From Brienomyrus brachyistius (taxonomy: Eukaryota; Chordata; Actinopteri; Osteoglossiformes; Mormyridae): a DNA stretch of 64,000 nucleotides. Of the stretch, positions 12,119 through 23,690 are shown piece by piece (positions within the stretch are counted from its first letter, which is position 1; each line of letters starts with the position of its first letter). The notes beneath the pieces were generated by a model. The model was given only the letters and a program-made list of their open reading frames with translations. It was not told the origin of the DNA and made no database searches. A program made the translations under genes and the position numbers. Where the stretch lies: assembly GCF_023856365.1 (NCBI RefSeq), contig NC_064537.1:4561732-4625731 (forward strand), given 5' to 3'.

Positions 12119-13287
12119 TACTGAAGAAAAATATAAACGCAACACTCTTGTTTCTGCTCCCATTTTTCATGAGATGGACTTAAAGATCTACAATTCATTC
12201 CAGATACACAATATTACCATTTCTCTCAAACATTTCTCACAAATCAGTCTAAATGTGTGATAGTGAGCACTTCTGCTTTGCTGAGATAATCCATCCCACC
12301 TCACAGGTGTGCCACATCAAGATGCTGATCTGACATCATGGGTAGTGCACAGGTGTACCTTATACTGCCCACAATAAAAGGCCACCCTGGAATGTGCAGT
12401 TTTTTGCTTTATTGGGGGTCTGGGGACTCAGAACCGGTCAGTATCTGGTGTGACCACCATTTGCCTCATGCAATGCAACACATCTTCTTCGCATAGAGTT
12501 TATCAGATTGTCAATTGTGGCCTGTGGAATGTTGGTCCACTCCTCTTCAATGGCTGTGCGAAGTTGTTGGATATTAGTGGGAACTGGTACACGCTGTCGT
12601 ATACGCCGGTCAAGCATATCCCAAACATGCTCAACGGGTGACATGTCCGGTGAGTATGCTGGCCATGCAAGAACTGGGACATTTTCAGCTTCCAAGAACT
12701 GTGTACAGATCCTTGCAACATGGGGCCGTGCATTATCTGTCTGAGTGGCTGGTCTCAGACGATCTTGGAGGTGAACCTGCTGGATGTGGAGGTCCTGGGC
12801 TGGTGTGGTTACACGTGGTCTGCGGTTGTGAGGCCGGTTGGATGTACTGCCATATTCTCTGAAACGCCTTTGGAGACGGCTTATGGTTGAGAAATGAACA
12901 TTCAATGCACGAGCAACAGATCTGGTTGACATTCCTGCTGTCCGCATGCCAATTGCACGCTCCCTCAATGCTTGTGGCATCTGTGGCATTTTGCTGTGAG
13001 ACAAAACTGCACATTCCAGGGTGGCCTTTTATTGTGGGCAGTATAAGGTACACCTGTGCACTACCCATGATGTCAGATCAGCATCTTGATGTGGCACACC
13101 TGTGAGGTGGGATGGATTATCTCAGCAAAGCAGAAGTGCTCACTATCACACATTTAGACTGATTTGTGAGAAATGTTTGAGAGAAATGGTAATATTGTGT
13201 ATCTGGAATGAATTGTAGATCTTTAAGTCCATCTCATGAAAAATGGGAGCAGAAACAAGAGTGTTGCGTTTATATTTTTGTTCAGTG
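12119..13287 (-). mobile_element. Tc1/mariner element, internally deleted, long TIRs
   Basis: A complete element of about 1.17 kb flanked by TA dinucleotides (12117-12118 and 13288-13289). Near-perfect inverted arms of about 285 bp each run 12119-12403 and 13003-13287, with outer ends reading CACTGAACAAAAATATAAAC (the left end carries C-to-T and C-to-G changes). The interior encodes a shortened transposase on the minus strand. Removing the element plus one TA restores the hAT frame ...FNAAY|MIALAEV, so it inserted into the hAT copy. Confidence 0.92.
12438..13004 (-). pseudogene. Tc1 transposase, internally deleted, 188 aa
   Basis: Residues about 8-60 form the N-terminal helix-turn-helix (ALRERAIGMRTAGMSTRSVA and following). 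After about residue 88 the sequence jumps to TDNARPHVARI. The second catalytic Asp (D90) and the Glu (E125 in SPVEHVWD) are separated by 34 residues, the DD34E signature of Tc1. The first catalytic Asp and about 150 residues are missing compared with the usual roughly 340, yet the frame stays open through the join to a normal C-terminus. It should not be catalytically active. Confidence 0.88.
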
Positions 13288-13378
13288 TATATGCTGCGTT
13301 AAATTTAATCTTTAATTCTTTCACCTCGTTTTCTGCCACTTTCTCCCTGGCGTATGGCTCTGCCTTTGCTATTGGCCT

Positions 13379-13508
13379 GCCACTGGGAGCAGACCCCACT
13401 GGGAGCAGACCCCACTGGGAGCAGACCCCACTGGGAGCAGAACCCACTGGGAGCAGAACCCACTGGGAGCAGAACCCACTGGGAGCAGAACCCACTGGGA
13501 GCAGACCT
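13379..13508. repeat. 16-bp tandem repeat, 8 copies
   Basis: Unit CCACTGGGAGCAGAAC with a GAAC/GACC variant, sitting inside the hAT remnant's N-terminal region. Because 16 is not a multiple of 3, all frames cycle through the same peptide, giving spurious ORFs rich in PVGSAPSG or GSRTHWEQ. Confidence 0.92.
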
Positions 13509-14847
13509 AGCGATCACGCAGTCTCTGGCAGTCATACGCTCTTTGCCTTCACCATGCTACTTCACACATGTTCCTTTTTAAAACGGCTCGCACCTGCATT
13601 TCGTTTTACCAGCAACTTCTTGTCCTGCTTCCGCACAAAAGCTGTAGTAGTACATTTTCCCCCCCCTGTCATATCCTCACCGAGATAATTTGATCCGTCT
13701 TCCAAGCGTCAGAGCCGAGGGTGCAGAGGACTCTACCATCCCTTGTTAATAACAGCGTATTGTCAGGCGGCAATGACTGTAGCTCGGATGACCCACTGAC
13801 TGAGTCCGCGTTGCGTGACCAGGGCCTGACAGGAAGTCTGAGACGTTTCAGTTCGCCATTCCGTGTCTCACATGGGCACTTAAAATTTCGGTCGGAAAAA
13901 AGTAAAAGCAATGAAAGTTGAAACGAAACCAGAAACCACGACATGGATCAAATCGTTTATCGTATAATATAACCAATGTAAAACGCAGTGCTCCTTGTAT
14001 AGTTAATCTGGCCCATTTATTCTGTCTTCTAGTTTAGATTGCATCTCCGCAGAAGAGATCAAGCTACCAAGCTGCTGAGTCACTAAAAAAAAATATTTGA
14101 CCTTCCAAGCAGAATGTCATTATCGAACACTATAGTCTGTTATGCTAACAACAACACTGTAAGGACAGATCTGGCCACAGTGTTGGGTTTTTCACTCCGT
14201 GACTTTCCCGTGCTATCGGCGCAGGCTGTCTCCGTCACCCACAGCCCAAGCAGCACCCCCTGGCTGTGGACAGTGACCGCGCTGTCCTGAGGTGGCCTCC
14301 AGGGCTCACTCAGCGATGCAGTACACGGTGCCTCCATTGCAAAGCACCAGGGCCATTTGTGTTTAGTTATTTAGCATCTCTAAACTAAACAAGGAACATC
14401 AACGGGACGTCAAAGACCTCAACATGGACAAGAACCAGCCCCCCTAAACATCAATAAACCACAGGCCTACTCCTCCTCAGATAACACCCAGCTGTCAGCG
14501 CCAGTGTGCACGTCCTTAAACCTGAAGGACTGAAAGTAGACAAAGGGTTGTTTGACAAGATTTAAAAACACCCCATCTTTCATCCTTCACTTCGAAAGCT
14601 TCTCTTGCCTCCTCGCCCAGTCCTCCAACCTTTTTCCTGTCCTTCAGTCTCTACACTATGTTACGTCCCAGTATTGTCAGTATTGCAAGTATTGCACTTC
14701 ATTTTAAAGGAAAACAGTAAGGCCAAGAGGTCAGAAGAAGTCCGTTTCAGACCATTTCCCATGGATTACGGTGGCTGTTAACTCCAGAACTGTGAAGTAT
14801 CACTACGCCACTTACGGTGAGAAAGACGGACTCCTTTTTCTGTGACT

Positions 14848-15560
14848 CATAAGAACATAAGAACATAAGAACTATACAAACGAGAGGAGGCCATTCGGCC
14901 CATCAAGCTCGCTTGGGGAGAACTAAACTAATAGCTCAGAGTCGTTAAAATCTTATCTAGCTCTGATTTAAAGGAACCCAAGGATTCAGCTTGCACTACA
15001 TTATCAGGAAGGCTATTCCATACTCTGACTACACGCTGCGTAAAGAAGTGCTTCCTTAAGTCCAGCTTGAAATGTTCTCCCGCTAATTTCCACCTATGGC
15101 CACGAGTTCGTGTATTTAAACTAATGCTGAAGTAACTATTTGGTTGAACAGCATCCAAACCTGTTAGAATCTTATATACCTGGATCATGTCCCCCCTCAA
15201 TCTCCTTTGCTTGAGACTGAACAGATTTAGCTCAAGTAACCGTTCCTCGTATGACATTCCTCTAAGACCAGGAATCATTTTTGTGGCCCTACGCTGCACC
15301 TTTTCTAAGGCCACAATGTCCTTTTTAAGATATGGTGACCAAACCTGCACACAATATTCTAGGTGAGGTCTCACCAAGGAATTGTATAATCTTAGCATTA
15401 CCTCCCTTGACTTAAACTCCACACACCTGGAGATATACCCCAACATCCTATTGGCCTTTTTTATTGCTTCCCCACACTGGCGAGAATGGGACATGGAAGC
15501 ATCAACATACACACCAAGGTCTTTCTCATGATCAGCTACCTTTATTTCATGCCCTAACCT
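14848..15560 (-). mobile_element. CR1-clade LINE, 5'-truncated
   Basis: The minus strand encodes 194 aa (15512-14928) matching the C-terminal end of CR1 reverse transcriptase: NRMLGYISRCVEFKSREVML, SLVRPHLEYCVQVWSP, LEKVQRRATKMIPGLRG, TRGHRWKL and VVRVWNSLPDNVV. The 3' end carries the 8-bp tandem tail typical of CR1 (CATAAGAA repeats on the plus strand, 14848-14871). The polymerase core is absent, so it is a dead truncated copy. Confidence 0.9.
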
Positions 15561-18121
15561 GAACCCTCAGCACCAGCAGAAACACATCAAGCACAGCAAC
15601 ACCACAAACACCAGACAGAGGAGTCATTGGTTATCTGTTCAACAGCCCCCCCAAATCTGGCCTGTTGTATCAGCATCACATTGTTTTCATTTCAACGTCC
15701 ACCGACCTCCCCAACGTTACCGAGCATCTGATACAGAACAACAACCGAAAGCTTACTCTACTGGGCTTATTAAACTTCTGATTTTTCTTAAATATTATTT
15801 TCGGTGTTTTGTGTTTTTAGATTTAGATTACAGACGCAGGACCTGCCTCCTCGAATTAATACAAGCGTGTGACAAAACAGGGTAGCACTTCCCTAGTGCC
15901 AATGGGATACGCCGGGTTTAGGAACATCAGAATGTTCCAGTATAAATAAAAAATTGCAAAGAGCCACCAGAGTCCCCTAGTGATGGGCAGAGTTAGTGAA
16001 GGATGGATCCTCATTACTAAAGAACAGACTCCATGTGTGTGACTTACAGGGACTGCAACCGAACAGCTGGGTTATAGAATAAGGAATAAGGGTGGAACTA
16101 CTGGGAAAAGAAGTGCATCGATTCAGATGACGGCAGTGAAGAAATGAAACAAGAAATGTATGAGCATGGAGGCCGGGTCCAATTACTGAATGCACTCCGG
16201 TCGCATACAGAATTACAGTCCGGAGACGGTTCATGCTCACTGTCAACACGTATGGCTGCAGCTATCAGCCCAGAAGTTTGGCGGGAGAAAAACGCGTTGC
16301 TTGTGCACCAGTGGCATGTCCATCTTTGCCCTCGCTCATCTCCTTCGTTTCACGACTCAAATCTTTGATTTCTTTCACCGGCAGGGAGGGAGGGGGAGCC
16401 GGGCAATTTCAAAATACTGAGGTGCCATTTCTGATCAGTCGCAGAAGCAAAGAACATTCTGGAAGGTGGAATGCCCTTATCTGATGTGCCTCATCTTGAG
16501 AGCATCAGGAGCCGTCAGAGATACCAGGAGATGTTGAATGGCAGGGAAAGCTGGGCAAGTACACGGCATTCCATGCCCTCTCAGCACGGGCTGGGGGGGG
16601 GGGGTCACCTGTGCTTCCGGAAAGGATAAAAATCCATTTGGAGGAAGTCAGAAGTCTTTCTTACTCTTCCTGCTGGTTGCTAAAACCCGGTTTTTGTGGG
16701 GGCCCCAAGCCACATGAACTACTCACAAATAACTGGGAGATTAAAATGAGAAGATGATTCAAGCCTAGAGGATGTCACAGCTGTACGCAGGTGATGTCAT
16801 AAAACCGCTACAGCTCCTCACGCCACCTGCAGGGCTCCAACGGTATTGCAGTTATGTTCCCAGGCTGAGAGTCAACCGGTCTCTAGACAATCTGTTATTC
16901 AGAAGCTAAACCCAGAAACAGCAAGCTGCTGAAAATGCTACCTTTACTCTCACTGGTAACCCTACTGCCAAGCCGCTTGGTATCAGGCGGGAGACCCGAT
17001 CCAGGCAGCCCCACCATGTCCCTCACCCTCTCCATCTACTCATAAAGTATCTACTTGACAAATATCTTCTGACTGGACTTAGTGACCTGCTGACAAGAGT
17101 CCCAAGGGGCAGCTGCAGAGCTAGATGGAGCCGGTTCCAGGTCCGTCCACCTGGTTGGACTCGGAACGGGAAGTCAGGTATCGCCTCCAGTCACCAGTAC
17201 ATGCCTGGCTTGGTAGGGCTGTTTGGACTCTATAGGCTTTTAAGCTCAAAGACTGGTTCCCTATAACCAATAGCCCACTTCAAAAATAGCCTTATAATAA
17301 ATTGGTTCAAGCTAGGAAATCGAGCAAGAATGTCCATTAGCGGTGCTATTTTTTAGGGCGACAAAGGACTCAAACTGAGACGCACCAAGATCCGACAAGA
17401 ACTGACTTTCCTGCTCCTTGACCGATTCGGTCGATAGCATTTGTCATCATGCACACCTCGTATCCCACAATGCAAAGCTTACAATTCAGCAGGGGGCCCA
17501 GGGATATCGATCGAGGTTAAGAGGTTAATCCACTGGGTGTAAAGCGTCTGCAGCAAGGTTTGTTTCCTCACGCGTCATCGGTAAGCAAACGGAGACACAG
17601 ACTCATTCATCCGGTCAATTCAATGGGGCATCTGCAAATCCTCCACAGACCTCGCCAAGCTGAGGACTCCACGTCGTCTCATTAGCTTCTTGCTTTGTTT
17701 GGAAGATGCCGCCTAACTCCTGCTCCAACACTACTTACACCTGCACCTGGGCGATCCTTAGGAACGAGCCGCACTTCTGCCCTGACAGCCGTATCCTGGT
17801 CACATGTCATTTTCCTCACTTATATTGGCCAAAGGCTAATTAAAGTTAAAAGGTGGAGAACCACATTCAGCAGTGTGCTATGTCTGAATAAACATCCGAG
17901 TTAAATAATAATGAACATTATTTTTAATATTAGAGCATGTGACTTGGGGGGGGGGTCTTACTGACAGATTCCACAAATTATACCTCCCACTGTGGTGCTT
18001 CATCAGTGACACTTCGTTAATTAACACACATTTGACGTGAGGAGGAGCACATAAATCATTTAATTCTAACGTATAATATATATTCTATATCACTAATTTA
18101 ACATACACATATTGATGTATA

Positions 18122-18420
18122 GGGGCGGCATGGTGGTGCAGTGGTTAGCACTGTTGCCTCTCACCTCTGGGACCCGGGTTCGAGTCTCCGCCTGGGTCAC
18201 ATGTGTGTGGAGTTTGCATGTTCTCCCCATGTCGTCGTGGGGTTTCCTCCGGGTACTCCGGTTTCCCCCCCCACAGTCCAAAAACATGCTGAGGCTAATT
18301 GGAGTTGCTAAATTGCCCGTTGGTGTGCAAGTGTGACTGAAAGGTGTGTGAGTGTGCCCTGCGATGGGCTGGCCCCCCATCCTGGGTTGTTCCCTGCCTC
18401 GTGCCCATAGCTTCTGGGAT
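18122..18420 (+). repeat. SINE-like interspersed repeat, copy A
   Basis: Starts GGCGGCATGGTGGTGCAGTGG and has a B-box-like GGGTTCGAGTCTC. It continues through a region common to many fish copies (GAGTTTGCATGTTCTCC, CAGTCCAAAAACATGCTGAGG) and ends with CCTGGGTTGTTCCCTGCCTC. A close second copy in the same orientation is at 25568-25860. Open frames across both are shadows. Confidence 0.8.
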
Positions 18421-19053
18421 AGAAGTTTAAAGTTAAAGTTCTACTTTTGAAGTTTACTCTTTAACAGAGCCTTGACTACGATGGACCCCACCCCCACTGC
18501 CACTGCAAGCAGGTAATGCTAATCTACACAGCAGAGGCAGGCCCCTCCAGTCGCCGGGACAACAGCCCACAAGCATCCTAGCGGTACCACCACAGGGACG
18601 GGCGGAGCATCCAGCAGCGGCACAGATGGCCGACTTCTTCGGGCCGAAACTCTGTGCCCTTTCTGGGAATGTAAACTTGGGGACCGTCGGTGAAGCCTTT
18701 TATTCTTCTGCACGAACAACAGCTGAGACATAAAATGAAAAATTTGATGGTGGGGCTCAGCCGGGGTACGAGCCGGGCGGCGCGATCCGCTGACTCACTC
18801 CCCGGGGCGATGATTACGGAAATCTTCTGCGCTCTCGAGCCAGCGGCGGCTCCCGCCTGCGTCGTCACTTCTCATGCAAATGGGAGCCTAAAAGCAGCTC
18901 GTTAATAAATTATGACCCATTTCCGCTGGCGTTCAGACAGCTGTGCTACAGGCCTGGCAAAGACGTCAACAGCACACAGCGACGCAAACCTAGGCAGCCA
19001 CCCTGCTGTGATTGGGGCTATAAAAATCGAGATCTAATAGATAGATCGATTGC

Positions 19054-19485
19054 TAAAGGGGCAGTTCACCCCAAGACTGAGAAAGATGCATTTTAATGGT
19101 GCTTTCTGTACATCTAGGTCGTTCTGCTGGGAGTTGCCTAGTTTTGGAGATATCAGTCGTAGAAATGTCAGGCTTCTCTCGAATATAATGGGAGTGAATG
19201 GCATTCTTACGGTGGTGATTAAAATACACTGGAATTCACCAGCAACACCCCACAGGTGACTCCCATTAGGTTCACACAGACAGCCTCGTTACTGGAAATC
19301 ATGACCCGGACACTGAAGACAATCTTCAGACTTTGTATATTGTGGTTTAATGTAGGAACCATTTTGTTATACTGAACTCTACTGAACACACACCAATTTT
19401 ATCACCACGCATAAGTGTTGGGTGACAGGCGGACAGAAGGCACTAAAGCCCTTCTTTTCAGTTTTGGGGTGAACTGCCCCTTTAA
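19054..19485. mobile_element. nonautonomous DNA transposon with matching TIRs
   Basis: The left end reads TAAAGGGGCAGTTCACCCC and the right end is its exact inverse (GGGGTGAACTGCCCCTTTA). The element is about 430 bp and has no coding region. The flanks (CTAA / TTAA) are compatible with a decayed TTAA target duplication (Kolobok or piggyBac type), but this is inference. Confidence 0.8.
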
Positions 19486-22400
19486 GCCCATGATGTGATT
19501 TAATTTATTCAATTAACAAATATTGATGTACACCCTTAAACGTGACACATTAAATGAAGATACACTGAAAGCCGCTGCAATCTAGCGACTCACCTTACTG
19601 GAGACTCATGTGCTATACATTACAGTACATTTTATCTAGTTTAGTACACTAATCAAATTCTATTGTGGCAAAGTTTACGATTTGAACTGCTACCCATGAC
19701 CCCCTAGACTAACTGTGTTGTTACTGATTGGTTGATCAATCAATCAAACAACCAACCAATCAATGTCCATCCACACACAAACTGCAGAAATCTGTTCGAA
19801 CTTAACTGATATATTAATACTCAAGTCCAAGATGACGCGGAAGCGTATTTGTATCTCACATATTTTCAGTTGGACAGAAAACTACTCAAACTACAGCACT
19901 GTAAGCCCTTCGCCAGAAATACCGCTTGCATGGAAACCCAGTTATCCAAGTGAACGATAGTGATGTCCGATTCATGAACAAATAGTTAATTTTAACCAGT
20001 TCTTTTCAGTGAATCGGTCAAACTGGTTTCCTCATTTTTTGGACAACCACATATTGCAAAGATCAAAGTCTGAGATTCTAAAAATCAAAAAATATTTAAC
20101 AGATTAGCACATAAGCACACAGCATCCTTCTTTAATTCACTCACCTTTGTTCTTCATAGACTCTCCTCGGCCCTGTCGCCTCAGCACCCCTCTGCATTTC
20201 CGGCCGCATGCTGGCTGTTGTACTCTCAGATTCATATAGATGAACAAAACGATGCTTCAAAAGCCGTTTTCCCATTTAATTAATTCCGTTTGGCATATAT
20301 TGCTGGAGTTCCGGAGTTGCATTCTCCTAACCATATTATAGTGAACGGGAGGTTATTCAGGAGCGCATTAGTCACATCGTAGAAGGACTGACTGTACTTT
20401 CATTTAACTTAAATATATATATAAAAACAGGGTGAACAGGGTAAAAAAAACCCTAGACAGTGAATAAGGCAGCAAAAGGCACGCAGACAGAATTCAGATT
20501 ATGGAGGAGACGCCATGCTGGAAATGTAACCTTTCGTAAATGGAGAGGCGCTGTTGCTGTGGCAACTGCTCAGGTCCCAATCTTCCTGTTCTCCCTCCTG
20601 CAGTATGAAGTGCAGGTACGAGTCGTTGTGGGAGTGGGTGGGAGGAGTGGTGGCGCCCCCCACAGGTGACTCCCATTAGGTGCACGCAGACGGCCTCGTT
20701 AAGTGGCACAGAGTCTGACAAGCTGACAGCCTGGTGACCCCACCGGATGAAGACCATCCCTATAACTGCTCTGCATCCGTCTTAAATGGGCAAACGAAAG
20801 TGTAACTCATCATCCGAGATGCACTTAAAACCCAGCCAGTGTCTCCGAGCAGAGTGACGGATCCCCCTACTGGAGAATGAATGACCAGCAAGCAGGAGAT
20901 GTGGGCAGACGAGGGAAAGGAGAGCAAACAAAAACAAACACCCCCAGACTTTCACGCTGTTTCGTCAGATTAAAATAGCTACTTTCTCATTCCGAAAGCG
21001 TTTCCTGGTCAATTTCTCTGGCATTATAAAAGGAAACATCCCAACAGGCTGATCCCCGGCCCCAGAGCGAGGAGAGCATATACCACCCTGAGCAGAGAGC
21101 ATGCTGGGAACGCAGCCTGGGGAGGGAAGCTGGAACATCTCCTGCCAACAGGCACGCGCCGGTGTCGGGGCGTGTAATTGCAGACTGGCCCGTGGGGTGT
21201 CGAGAATGACACCAATGGATCGAGGAGTCATCCCACACCCCCCCCCCCCCGCATGGCCTTCCTGAGCGGCGGATTAATCACGGCTTCAAACTGCGGGTTG
21301 GCCATCTACCTTCAGAAATCAATGAAAATGGCCTTTGCTGAGTTGCTCTTAATTAATGAGCACAGAAAGTAACCATCTCCATTAAACATTCATGACATAC
21401 TCAATGCAGGGGGGGGGGGGGGGGGGGCAGCGGGTATGCGGATGCAGAGTAATCATGTGACCCCTCGGTGAGGCCTAATCTCACCCAATCTGCTGCAGGG
21501 ACACTGCCTGATCCTGCTCTCTGATCCTCCCTTGTATGTCACTCCGGATGAAAGAGTGACAACTAAATAAATGAAGGAATTAATGAAACACATGGACACA
21601 CAGAGGTGGACCAGCGTGCATCATCCGGTCCATGCATCCATGCGCCTAAATGAGGGCTGTTACCAGTTTAACGCGGTTTCTGGTGGGTTAAGCTGAAGCA
21701 GCAGAGGGAAAGCTCAGTCAGGGGCTGGCCCAGAACTAATCACAGATCCTAATGATCACTCCTACACATCTCCTAGTGTCTTACGTAACCCAAAGGCTGG
21801 AAAAGTGGGTCATGCAGAGCTACAGACCCTGACAGGACCGAAGGCGGATGGAGACCGGGGTCGCGATTGCCCCCGTTCACCAGACAGGCCCACGGCAGCA
21901 GGGCGGGGAGGTAAGTGTAGCTGCTCATTCTGCATAGGCGTACGCTGCAAAGCTCACCACTCCCTGATCCTGCTTTGTCTGTTCCAGAGCATCAGGTGGG
22001 GACAAAGACACACGAACTTTATTCCATATGTTACAGTAATAAAAACAATATGCAACCCATCAAAGATTGCAAACCAGCTTACTAACCAGCTAAACCAGTA
22101 ACCAGAAACCATGCCACCCGGCTGCATCCCGGGTAAATCAGCGGCAGTAACTAGGCTGGGAGGTGTGCACAGAATTTACACGAGGAGACGCAGTGCGATG
22201 CCAGGGCAATAAGCCCAAAACACAGAATCGCAAATCTCCGGTTCTGTTTTGTCTGGTTCCGCTGGGCCAGCCTGACTCTGAAAGGATCCAAGCATCTTGG
22301 CAGGGAGAGACACGGACACGCAGCCCACGTCTGGATCGGGGCAAACGATCTTTCTGATCCGAGATTCCAGTTCTCACTCTGGGACTGAAGCTGGACCGAG

Positions 22401-23464
22401 ACGACTCCCACTGTAACAGGTACCTGCCCCTTTCAGCCACGCTATGGGAACTTAGTGCGGTGACATCATACTGCGCCATAGCAACAAGGGCATGTCAGCC
22501 TATCAGAAGCCCTCTGTGTCTCGCATTCCCTCCCGAACATTCGCCCAGATGCACTTTCTAGAAACTGCGTCGGCACGTGCGATGACGCAACTCAAGAGCC
22601 GCCACAAACGCAGCGACTGTCAAGCAGGCGTGGAGACGCCCCTCCCGGCGAGGGCGCTGACCCCAGCACTCACTGTTTGCAGCACTGCTGTGTTCTGGAG
22701 CGCATGGCGTACAGCTGCCTGGGTAATTATTACAAACATAACAAGGAAAGGGGCAGTCCTCACTAAATACACAAAGGATAATCTGCCCCTGCATCCACAT
22801 TACACACCCACCCACCCATCCATTCATCCCTCACCACAGAAGTGACCACTTACTCTCTGTAGATATCTTTTGCTAGGGTTAGGAGGCAGGGACCACAGTG
22901 ACTGGAACACGGACAAGGGTGAACACGCCTATGCAGTGAGACAAACACACCCACACACATACATTTCAGACCTTTCCAACAAAAGGGATAAAGAGGAGTT
23001 TAGTGTCTCGTGGGGGTGGGATTAAACAGCAGATTATACAAACAGTCACGCGCTGTTCTACACAATCTCCCCAGACATGTTTGCAAAGCCAGACCAGGCT
23101 CGGACCTGCGACCCTGGGGTACGAGACCGTCTCGCTAGCTAAGCCACTGCAGGCCACATTCGGAGGGTAAGTCCCCACACAGGACACCAGTCCACGACAG
23201 GGAAAGCCGTACAGGCAGATTAGACGCACCAATTACAACAGATTCGAACCCGCAACCCTGGAAGTACTAAACCACCGTGTCCCCATGTGTCAATCAGAAC
23301 TGTACATGGTAAATATTCTAGTTAAAGGAGCTTCCTAATTGCTCGTTGCCCATTCCAGAACATGCCTGGTGAGACACGCGGGCGGGAGTTCAACCCAACA
23401 GCTGCTAGTTTTCCCCAAACCCAAACAAACTAAAAACACAGAAAAGGCATGTGATTGCTCACAG

Positions 23465-23690
23465 GAATCTCGATCAGCTTAATCAAGCCAATCAGTCGGA
23501 ATTCAGCCCGGCCGCCGGCCAATCAGAGTGGGCGGGCAAAGGCTGGGCCATCCTCGGAGAGGCTGCGGCTTCGATCAGCTTAATGAGGCCAATCAGCCGC
23601 GATTCAGTCACGATTCAGCCCGACCAGCGGCCAATCAGAGTGGGCAGGCAAAGTCTGGGCCATCCTGGGAGAGGCTGAGGCATCGATCAG
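23465..23690. repeat. ~100-112-bp tandem duplication rich in CCAATCA
   Basis: Two adjacent diverged copies beginning CGATCAGCTTAAT (23471 and 23572), with the start of a third CGATCAG at 23684. Each copy holds two CCAATCA motifs and GGGCCATCCT.GGAGAGGCTG. Possibly a minisatellite. Confidence 0.8.

Larger units (their letters stand above)
10440..13640 (-). pseudogene. decayed hAT-type transposase (ZNF862-like)
   Basis: Read on the minus strand, pieces in order resemble hAT/ZNF862-like proteins: KAEPYAREKVAENEVKELKI with FNAAY (about 13390-13290); then, beyond the Tc1 insertion, MIALAEVPFAKFKSQIPLMK and NGMDAS (12118 downward); a segment reading GKDDVITYCRYVSDGSAVTH then GHAEGIL (about 11920-11800); and LCLPHRLQLAMLITRRSVPV near 11600. 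Weaker similarity continues through DLKTVVEKMADITVKELENR at about 10970. Many in-frame stops show it is dead. No terminal inverted repeats or 8-bp target duplication were identified, so the outer limits are approximate. Confidence 0.7.

Noticed and set aside
13236..13688. 150-aa plus-strand ORF with GSRTHWEQ repeats
   Set aside because: Antisense to the hAT remnant and created by the 16-bp tandem repeat.
18122..18250. Possible tRNA gene (GGGTTCGAGTCTC box)
   Set aside because: No cloverleaf with matching acceptor stem; it is the B-box-like part of an interspersed repeat with several copies in the window.
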